Of a stretch of DNA of 11,212 bases, positions 1 through 5,388 are shown one piece after another. Where the stretch lies: positions 2,195 to 13,406 of the forward strand of contig JAADHA010000097.1 in assembly GCA_013152105.1 (NCBI GenBank), given 5' to 3'. Made by a program: the position numbers and the translations under genes. The first letter of the stretch is position 1. Each line of letters begins with the position of its first letter. This stretch comes from Oligoflexia bacterium. GTDB taxonomy: Bacteria; Myxococcota_A; UBA796; UBA2385. The notes beneath the pieces were generated by a model, which was not told where the DNA came from, did no database searches, and worked only from the letters and a program-made list of their open reading frames with translations.

Positions 1-89
1 CCTCGTTCAGCGAGGCGCATCAACTGCTCAACGTGAAGAAGACCGACACCCTGATCAAGCTGGGCGTCGCCGTCGGCGTGGCGGTCTGA
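1..89 (+). CDS. C-terminal end of a probable XRE / ImmA-IrrE family protein (partial, runs off the left edge)
   Basis: An open frame enters from the left edge (codons start at position 3) and stops at TGA 87-89. It encodes about 28 residues beginning SFSEAHQLLNVKK and ending LGVAVGVAV. The pattern of an aromatic-x-EA-x-x-LL-x-x-KK segment followed by a short helix and 'LGxxxGV' resembles the end of XRE-family proteins that carry an ImmA/IrrE metallopeptidase domain. Such proteins are commonly encoded directly upstream of DUF4411 genes, as here. The stop overlaps the next ATG in a TGATG arrangement, so the two genes form one translational unit. The catalytic HExxH part lies outside the window, so whether the protein is intact cannot be judged. 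The assignment rests on a short tail plus its neighbour. Confidence 0.5.
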   Translation, partial: SFSEAHQLLNVKKTDTLIKLGVAVGVAV

Positions 90-421
90 TGGGCTACCTC
101 ATCGACGCAAACGTGTTCATCCAGGCGAAGAACTTGCAGTACGGCTTCGACTTCTGTCCGGCCTTCTGGGAGTGGCTCATCACCGAAAACAGCAGTGGCA
201 AGGTGTTCAGCATCGAGCGAGTCGGTGACGAGCTGGCCGCAGGAGCGGATGACCTCTCGGTCTGGGCTCAAGCTCGTGGCTCTGCGTTCTTTCGCAAGCC
301 GGCGCCCACGCTGATACCAGGACTCGGCCAGGTGAGCACCTGGGAGCGAGCACGGTTCGTACTGGGGCCTTCGGTTTCTTCTGGGGCTGCGGAAGGCGCG
401 CCTCACATGGGTTCGAGTTGA
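89..421 (+). pseudogene. DUF4411 (PIN-like) protein with a probable in-frame internal deletion
   Basis: The frame encodes 110 residues. Residues 1-85 look like the start of DUF4411, a PIN-like ribonuclease family found in toxin-antitoxin-like pairs. The start MGYLIDANVFIQAKN carries the first PIN acidic residue (D6). It is followed by YGFDFCPAFWEWL and by VFSIERVGDEL with a second acidic cluster (E43, D47, E48). At residue 86 the sequence moves directly from 'QVSTW' to 'ERARFVLG', which resembles the extreme C-terminus of the family. Full-length members are about 160-170 residues as I recall, so roughly 60-75 residues, including the C-terminal acidic residue of the PIN fold, seem to be missing without loss of frame. 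The start overlaps the upstream stop (TGATG). The product is probably inactive. A short natural variant is possible but less likely. Confidence 0.6.
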
Positions 422-561
422 TGGCCACCTCTCACCACATCCCCATCTTCGACGTCGCCCCGTTCCTCACCCGCGACGAGGACTAGCACTACGACCGCAA
501 GTCACTCTACGAGGGCCCAATCCGTGCGCCTGATGTCGAAACTCCAGGTAGATGTCCATAG
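421..561 (+). pseudogene. N-terminal remnant of a probable AlbA_2 (Schlafen-type) ATP-binding protein, interrupted by TAG
   Basis: An ATG at 421 overlaps the DUF4411 stop (TGATG). It reads 21 codons, MATSHHIPIFDVAPFLTRDE then D, to TAG at 484-486. Reading through the TAG, the same frame continues HYDRKSLYEGPIRAPDV to a second stop at 559-561. The joined pattern 'EDxHYDRKSLxEGP' resembles the start of putative DNA-binding / ATP-binding proteins with an AlbA_2 domain. In that setting the TAG would be a single C-to-T change from CAG (Gln). After 'EGP' the similarity fades and no downstream part of such a protein is present, so the gene is both nonsense-mutated and truncated. The family call is from memory of the motif and is not certain. 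That the frame is not a working gene is clear. Confidence 0.4.
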
Positions 562-584
562 GCACCCTCCAGAGTGCAGGAAGA

Positions 585-1235
585 TCACCCCAGATCAGGA
601 CTATCTGAAACCGCGTCGCCAAGCTGGATCCGCCCGGATGTGGCATTGCGCAGGGCGTCGACCAGATCCTGGGTCTGGTCGGTGGGCACGCACAGGCGCA
701 TGCGCACGCGCACCCCCCAGCTTGTGTCCCTGGGGGCGATGCCTTTGGACCCCAAGACCGCCTGCACCGCGCCGGTGTCTGGGTATTCGTGTTCGACCCA
801 CAGGTCGGTGGTGGGGACGCGGGCTACGATCTGGCCGCGGTCCAGTGTCTGCCCCGCGCAACCGCCGTAGGCGCGGATCAGGCCCCCAATACCAAGCTTT
901 GTCCCGCCGAACCAGCGGGTCACCACCACGGCCACCCCGTGCAGCCTGTGCCCGTCGATCATGGCCAGGATCGGTCGACCCGCCGAGCCTCCGGGTTCGC
1001 CCGCGTCGCTGCTGCGGGCGCGTTCATCGACCAAGCGCCAGGCCCAGCAGTGGTGGGTCGTGTCGGGCCAGCGCTGGCGCGCTTCGTCCAGCAGGGACGC
1101 GGCTTGTTCTTCGGTGGACACCGGGGCCGCCAGGCCGATGAAGCGAGATCCCTTGACCGGGTCGGGCTGGTGCTCGATCCGGCTGGCCAGGGTGCGGTAG
1201 GGGCCGGCCTTGCTCACGCCCCTCTCATAGCGCAA
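585..1235 (-). CDS. YigZ / IMPACT family protein (UPF0029 domain plus DUF1949-like C-terminal domain)
   Basis: The frame encodes 216 residues, close to the usual 200-210 for bacterial YigZ proteins. The family signatures are present: 'KGSRFIG' at 28-34, HHCWAWR at 61-67, a D-x-GEP-x-GSAGRPIL block around 77-90, and the hallmark VVVTRWFGGTKLGIGGLIRAY at 103-123. Residues from about 150 onward fit the ferredoxin-like DUF1949 domain. The eukaryotic relative IMPACT modulates the GCN2 kinase. The bacterial role is poorly defined, with a ribosome or nucleic-acid link suspected. It should be cytoplasmic, since no signal peptide or membrane segment is seen. The start is ambiguous: TTG at 1233-1235 has an AGG about 6 nt upstream, while an in-frame GTG at 1215-1217 follows a G-rich GAGAGGGG stretch with very short spacing. 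The conserved region begins at residue 13, so both starts remain possible. The gene is monocistronic here and divergent from the lipoprotein gene. Confidence 0.93.
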   Translation of the reverse strand: MRYERGVSKAGPYRTLASRIEHQPDPVKGSRFIGLAAPVSTEEQAASLLDEARQRWPDTTHHCWAWRLVDERARSSDAGEPGGSAGRPILAMIDGHRLHGVAVVVTRWFGGTKLGIGGLIRAYGGCAGQTLDRGQIVARVPTTDLWVEHEYPDTGAVQAVLGSKGIAPRDTSWGVRVRMRLCVPTDQTQDLVDALRNATSGRIQLGDAVSDSPDLG

Positions 1236-1300
1236 GGCTTGCCTGTAAGCCGGCGGAGGGCTGGGTCGTTTCGACAGCGAACCCTTGCCCAGGAACTCCG
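1236..1300. promoter_or_regulatory. Divergent intergenic region between the YigZ-family and DUF4349 genes
   Basis: These 65 bp separate two genes that start in opposite directions, so the region, or its edges, should hold both promoters. I cannot identify convincing -35/-10 hexamers. Visible elements are an imperfect palindrome GCAAG-G-CTTGC at 1232-1242, which overlaps the possible TTG start of the YigZ-family gene, and an overlapping stem GGCTT/AAGCC at 1236-1251. A ribosome-binding site AGGA lies 6 nt before the ATG at 1301. The regulatory role is inferred from position only. Confidence 0.35.
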
Positions 1301-2173
1301 ATGCGCACCTCTCCCCTCACGCTCCTCGCCCTCCCTGCGCTGCTCTTCAGCGCTTGCTCTCGTCAGTCAGCCACGCCACCCGAGCAGGTCCTCTTCGCGC
1401 GGGAAGCGGCCGTCGGTGGGTCTGGGATGGACGAGACCCCGACGGAGGCGGGTCCAAGCGCGGCGCTGACCCCGACCTCCCCCGCCATCGCGGTCCAGAC
1501 CCGCCTGGTCAGGACCGGTGAGCTGTCCCTGGCGGTCGAGGACTACGAGCCCTTCCATGCTGCCTTGCAGACCTGGCTTGGCGAGCAGGGCGGCACCATC
1601 TCGGACGAGACACTGGTGCGTGGCGAGGGCGTGGTGAGCCGGGCCCAGTTGACCCTGAGAGTGCCCACGGACCGCCTGGACGCGCTGGTGGGCTGGACCG
1701 AGGAGCAGGTCCGCGTGGAGCGGATGTCCCTGCAAAGCCAGGATGTGACCGAGGACTGGGTCGACACTGCCGCGCGGATCGCCAATGGCAAGCTGGAAGA
1801 GCAACGCCTGCAAGTGCTGCTGGCCAGGTCTGGCCGCTTGGCTGATGTGCTGGCCACGGAGCGCGAGCTGAGTCGAGTGCGCGGTGAGGTTGAGCGGGCC
1901 GAGGGACGGATGCGCGTCCTCAACGACCGGGCCACCTTGGATCTCGACGTGCGCGTCGACTCGCCCTATCAGCCGGTCGTGGCCTCGCCCTTCCTGGATG
2001 ATGCGGGGCGGACCCTGGCCCGCTCGCTTGCGGCCATGAGCAGCCTGAGCCGCCAGGCCGCGCTGGCCGCGATCGCCCTCATTCCGTGGCTTGCTGTGCC
2101 GCTGTTCCTGTTCCTGGGCCTGGTGGTGCGACGGCGGATCGTGGCAAGCTCCGCTCGGAGCCCGCTGTCCTGA
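1301..2173 (+). CDS. DUF4349 domain lipoprotein with a C-terminal membrane segment
   Basis: The frame encodes 290 residues. The N-terminus is a lipoprotein-type signal (MRTSPLTLLALPALLFSAC) with the candidate lipidated cysteine at C19, although Phe at -3 is not the commonest lipobox residue. A low-complexity linker follows (about 20-65). The DUF4349 domain spans about 66-276: a β-rich opening (VRTGELSLAVEDYE), 'GGTISDETL', then 'LTLRVPTDRLDALVG', a helical coiled-coil-like middle (about 155-215, rich in E/R/L) and 'RATLDLDVRV'. A hydrophobic helix at about 254-276 is followed by RRR, which places a short tail in the cytoplasm. This layout is typical of the family, whose function is unknown and is usually assumed to be at the cell envelope. 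The start is supported by AGGA 6 nt upstream of the ATG. The stop codon lies inside a 14-bp tandem repeat. The kinase gene follows on the same strand after 104 bp, so joint function is possible but unproven. Confidence 0.87.
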   Translation: MRTSPLTLLALPALLFSACSRQSATPPEQVLFAREAAVGGSGMDETPTEAGPSAALTPTSPAIAVQTRLVRTGELSLAVEDYEPFHAALQTWLGEQGGTISDETLVRGEGVVSRAQLTLRVPTDRLDALVGWTEEQVRVERMSLQSQDVTEDWVDTAARIANGKLEEQRLQVLLARSGRLADVLATERELSRVRGEVERAEGRMRVLNDRATLDLDVRVDSPYQPVVASPFLDDAGRTLARSLAAMSSLSRQAALAAIALIPWLAVPLFLFLGLVVRRRIVASSARSPLS

Positions 2174-2202
2174 ACCCGCTGTCCTGAACCCGCTGTCCTG
2201 AG
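2161..2202 (+). repeat. Three tandem copies of a 14-bp unit spanning the DUF4349 stop codon
   Basis: The unit CCCGCTGTCCTGAA occurs at 2161-2174, 2175-2188 and 2189-2202, with the last base changed to G in the third copy. The first copy encodes the final Pro-Leu-Ser and the TGA stop of the lipoprotein. The other two are non-coding copies in the gap before the kinase gene. Since 14 is not a multiple of three, the later copies fall in different frames. This looks like duplication by replication slippage. No terminator-like T-tract follows. Confidence 0.9.
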
Positions 2203-2277
2203 CCTGCTTCTCCGGCTCTGTGGGCTCCCCGAAACGGCTCTTCGACCGACTGCGCTACGCTGTGGCGCAGAGCCTGA

Positions 2278-3912
2278 ATGCAAGCTGGTACCACCATCGG
2301 CCGCTTCCGGATCGAGCGGGCGCTCGGTGAGGGGGACATGGCGACCGTGTACCAGGTGCGGCACCTCCAACTCGACACGGTCCACGCGCTGAAGCTGCTC
2401 AAGATCAGCCACCCCGGCATGGCTCGCCGCCTGTTGCAGGAAGGCCGGATCCAGGCCAGACTCCGGCACCCCAACGTGGTCGCCGTGGTCGATGTGGTCC
2501 AGGACAAGGGCGCCATCGGCCTGCTCATGGAGTATGTCGACGGCTTCAGCCTGGCGGCCTGCCTGGCCGAGGGGCCGATGGATCTGGACGATGCCCTGGA
2601 GGTCTTTCACCAGGTCCTGTCGGCCGTAGGGGCCGCGCACGCAGCGGGTGTGATCCACCGCGACCTGAAGCCGGCCAACATCTTGCTGACCGCTCGCGGT
2701 GACCGCGTGCTCGCCAAGGTCACGGACTTCGGTATCGCCAAGGTCCTGGGCATCGACCTGGGTCTACCGAGAACACGGACGGGCGTGGCGATGGGCACGC
2801 CTGGCTATCTGGCCCCCGAGCAGATCACGGGCTCGGTCAGCGTCGACCGTCGCGCGGACATCTTTGCCCTGGGTACCATCCTCTACGAGATGATCTGCGG
2901 CCAGCCGGTGTTTCGCGGACCAGACCAGCTCGTCACCATGAACCGCACGGTCGCGGGCACCTATCTGCGCTTGCTTGCGCGGATGCCGCAGGTACCTCGC
3001 CCCCTGTCCGACGCGATCGACCGCGCGCTGGAGGGTGATCGCCAGCGACGCTTCGCAGACTGTGCCGCCTTCGCCCGCGCCGTGTACAGCGACGACAGCT
3101 TTGTCGCCGTCTTGGCGCCCGCGAGTCGTGCTCCGTCTGACACCCTGGCCCCACTCACCAGGTCGGGGCTGGGCTTTGACGAGGCGTGGGATGCCACGAT
3201 CGAGGACCTGCCGACAGATGACCTGCCGACCGAGGACCTGCCGACCGAGGACATGCCGACGGCTGAGACCTGCCCCGACCTGAAGTCCGGTCGCTTGGCG
3301 GTGCTGGTTGAGCCCCCCGGGACCCGGTCGGTCCCGCCTCCAGACGCATCGAGCGCCGTAGTCACTGGCGACGCCGCCAAGATGATGGGGGACCTGTTTT
3401 GGTCCTTGGCTCGCGCCACCCTGTGGGGCATGGCCAAGGCGGTCAAGTACGGTGGAATTCCCTTGGTTCTCTTGGCGTCCTTCGGGTGGCTTGTGGCCGC
3501 TCGGGCGACAAATTCACTCGACGACCTGGCTGTCCAGCGCGGCGCCCAGGCCGTCCGCCTGAATCGGGTCACAGACCGCAGCCTGGAACGTGTCGCTGAG
3601 CTGATCACGCTGGGGGCAAACCAGCAACTTCTCGGCAGGCTGGAACAGAACTACCAGTCAGCACAGACTCTTCGGCAACAGGCGGACGCCGCACAAGAGC
3701 TGTCGGGCGTCATGACACGGCAGCTCGGTCAGCTTCCGCCGCCGGCCGATGACACGGAGATCACCCGTCGACGGGACCTGGAGATGGCGCTGGTGCAGAT
3801 AGACCGTGAGGCCGCCCGGTATGCCGAGCTGAGTCGGCAAGAGGAGTCCATGCACGACTCATTCGGGCTCAAGCTGGCCCTGGCCCTGCACATGGTTGGA
3901 GATGGCGGGTGA
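2278..3912 (+). CDS. Transmembrane eukaryotic-type Ser/Thr protein kinase (PknB-like) with a novel C-terminal domain
   Basis: The frame encodes 544 residues. The kinase domain (about 8-275) has all key elements: P-loop GEGDMATVY at 17-25 (the third glycine is Ala22), VAIK-type Lys39, αC Glu55, HRD at 127-129 within HRDLKPANILL, DFG at 150-152, and APE at 179-181 within GTPGYLAPEQ. It should be catalytically active and autophosphorylate on Thr residues of the activation loop. An acidic linker follows with four EDLPT-type repeats (309-328). One hydrophobic segment at about 392-409 anchors the protein. The last roughly 135 residues are predicted to lie outside the cytoplasm and are helical and rich in Gln, Glu, Arg and Leu. 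They show no PASTA or other sensor motif that I recognise. The start fits the usual 'GxxIGRFRI' opening and no better start exists. The ribosome-binding site is weak, and a TGCGC-N9-GCGCA hairpin (2251-2269) ends 8 nt before the ATG. The gene ends 21 bp from the convergent nuoN stop. Confidence 0.95.
   Translation: MQAGTTIGRFRIERALGEGDMATVYQVRHLQLDTVHALKLLKISHPGMARRLLQEGRIQARLRHPNVVAVVDVVQDKGAIGLLMEYVDGFSLAACLAEGPMDLDDALEVFHQVLSAVGAAHAAGVIHRDLKPANILLTARGDRVLAKVTDFGIAKVLGIDLGLPRTRTGVAMGTPGYLAPEQITGSVSVDRRADIFALGTILYEMICGQPVFRGPDQLVTMNRTVAGTYLRLLARMPQVPRPLSDAIDRALEGDRQRRFADCAAFARAVYSDDSFVAVLAPASRAPSDTLAPLTRSGLGFDEAWDATIEDLPTDDLPTEDLPTEDMPTAETCPDLKSGRLAVLVEPPGTRSVPPPDASSAVVTGDAAKMMGDLFWSLARATLWGMAKAVKYGGIPLVLLASFGWLVAARATNSLDDLAVQRGAQAVRLNRVTDRSLERVAELITLGANQQLLGRLEQNYQSAQTLRQQADAAQELSGVMTRQLGQLPPPADDTEITRRRDLEMALVQIDREAARYAELSRQEESMHDSFGLKLALALHMVGDGG
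3202..3261 (+). repeat. Four tandem 15-bp coding repeats (EDLPT) in the kinase linker
   Basis: Units of 15 bp run at 3202-3216, 3217-3231, 3232-3246 and 3247-3261, encoding EDLPT, DDLPT, EDLPT and EDMPT (residues 309-328). The units differ by one or two bases. Being in frame, copy-number change would lengthen or shorten the acidic, Thr-containing linker without frameshift. It lies between the kinase domain and the membrane segment, on the cytoplasmic side. Confidence 0.9.
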
Positions 3913-3933
3913 CAGGGCCGCCGCCCACGGCGA

Positions 3934-5388
3934 TCAGCCCCCCAACAGGCCCGCCGCAGCGGCCAGCGCGGCGTCGACGAAGGGCTGGGGGTAGACGCCG
4001 ATTCCGATGACACCCAACAGGGCGATCGTGATCGCCAGGGCGGTTGGCAGGGCGACCCTGGGGGCCGGACCGTCGGTGCCCTCGATGAACATGCTGCGGG
4101 CGACCTTGAGGTAGTAGAACAGGGCCAGGACGGCCAGGAGCGCGCCAAGCAGGACCAGCAAGCCCATGCCCGCCTGCCAGGCGGCCCAGAACAGCAGGAA
4201 CTTGGCCCAGAAGCCGGCCACGAAGGGGATCCCGCCCAGGCTGAGCAGGAAGATCAGCATGGCGCCGCCCAGCGCCGGGCTGCGTCTGGCCAGTCCCTGC
4301 CAGGCGTCGAGATCGTCGCTGCCATCCTGGCCGACGACATCCACGATGAAGAAGGCACCCATGTTCGTGAAGACGTACGCGGTCAGGTAGAAGATGAGCA
4401 CGCCGATGCCTTGAACCGTGGCGATGCCGAAGGCCAGCAGCATCAATCCGATGTGGGCGACGCCCGACCAGGCAAGCAGTCGCTTCACGTTTCGCTGGGA
4501 CAGCGCGAACAAGTTGCCGACCACCATGGTGGCCACGCACAGCACCAGCACGATTGGCCACCATGTGTCGCGCATCGCTCCCAGGCCTTCGACGAAGAGG
4601 CGCACCAGCACGCCGAAGCCCGCGGCCTTGGGGGCCACGCTGAGAAACGCGACGAAGGGTGTGGGCGAACCCTGGTAGGTGTCTGGCACCCACATATGGA
4701 AGGGCACAACGCCGATCTTGAAGCCCATGCCGGCCAGGCTGAGCAGCAAGCCGAGTACCAGCAGTGGGCCCTGATCATCACCAAGGCTCAGGCGAGCCGC
4801 GATCGCGGTCAGGTTGGTGGTGCCGGTGACACCGTAGATGAAGGACATCCCGTAGAGCGTGACCGCCGAGCTGACGGCCCCGGTCAGGTAGAGCTTGAGC
4901 GAGCCCTCGACCCCTCCGGCCGCGCGCTTCTGCATGGCAGCCAGGACGTAGAGGGGGATGCCCATCAGCTCAAAGGCGACGATGATCAGCACCAACTCAC
5001 GGGCACCTGCCAGCACCACCATCCCCAGCAGGCTGAACAACAGCATCAGGTAGTACTCGCCCTGGCGGCTGGGAAAGTTCCGGTCGACATGGTCGATGCT
5101 GCCCAGGGCACCCAAGGCGGCGGCCGCCAATAGGACCCGCTGCAGGTAGGTCGCGAAGGCGTCCTGCACATAGGCGCCCCCAAAGGCCAGGCCGCCCTGA
5201 GGCATCCACCAGCTCAGCAGGATCACGCCGACCAGTCCGACGCAGGTCAGCGCGCCCAGACCGCGCTGGGCGTCGGACTGTCTCCCGTCAGAGGGCGCCG
5301 GCACGAGCAGGTCTGCGAGGAACACCATCAGCAGCAGGGCCAGGACCGCCAAGGGCAGGGTCAGAGACTCGATGCCTGTGAAGGTCAT
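3934..5388 (-). CDS. nuoN: NADH-quinone oxidoreductase subunit N
   Basis: The frame encodes 484 residues, matching the usual length of about 485, with many hydrophobic helices. It is one of the three antiporter-like proton-pumping subunits of the complex I membrane arm. Charged residues of the proton path are in place: TM5 Glu140 in AFELMGIPLY, Lys165 in SLKLYLTGAVSSA, TM7 Lys224 in GFKIGVVPFHMWVPDTYQG, Lys254 in VAPKAAGFG and TM12 Lys396 in FWAKFLLF. These correspond to E. coli NuoN Glu133, Lys158, Lys217, Lys247 and Lys395. The ATG overlaps the nuoM stop in an ATGA junction (5385-5388), and a GGGGGTGAG stretch just upstream can serve as ribosome-binding site. It is the last gene of the operon, and its stop lies 21 bp from the convergent kinase stop. 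No strong terminator is visible between them. Confidence 0.97.
   Translation of the reverse strand: MTFTGIESLTLPLAVLALLLMVFLADLLVPAPSDGRQSDAQRGLGALTCVGLVGVILLSWWMPQGGLAFGGAYVQDAFATYLQRVLLAAAALGALGSIDHVDRNFPSRQGEYYLMLLFSLLGMVVLAGARELVLIIVAFELMGIPLYVLAAMQKRAAGGVEGSLKLYLTGAVSSAVTLYGMSFIYGVTGTTNLTAIAARLSLGDDQGPLLVLGLLLSLAGMGFKIGVVPFHMWVPDTYQGSPTPFVAFLSVAPKAAGFGVLVRLFVEGLGAMRDTWWPIVLVLCVATMVVGNLFALSQRNVKRLLAWSGVAHIGLMLLAFGIATVQGIGVLIFYLTAYVFTNMGAFFIVDVVGQDGSDDLDAWQGLARRSPALGGAMLIFLLSLGGIPFVAGFWAKFLLFWAAWQAGMGLLVLLGALLAVLALFYYLKVARSMFIEGTDGPAPRVALPTALAITIALLGVIGIGVYPQPFVDAALAAAAGLLGG

Noticed and set aside
524..1141. Open frame on the + strand opposite the YigZ/IMPACT gene
   Set aside because: Arg/Pro/Gly-rich with no motif, whereas the minus strand carries the complete IMPACT signature.
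2200..2220. GAGCC-N9-GGCTC hairpin after the DUF4349 gene
   Set aside because: Five base pairs with a 9-nt loop and no T-run is too weak to call a terminator.
2233..2261. TACGCT as a -10 element for the kinase gene
   Set aside because: There is no -35-like hexamer at the right distance (AACGGC at 2233-2238), so no sigma-70-type promoter can be claimed.
3904..3933. Possible bidirectional terminator between the kinase and nuoN (GGCGG/CCGCC and GGGC/GCCC pairings)
   Set aside because: The stems are short, partly overlap the kinase stop codon and lack a T-tract; in such GC-rich sequence they can occur by chance.
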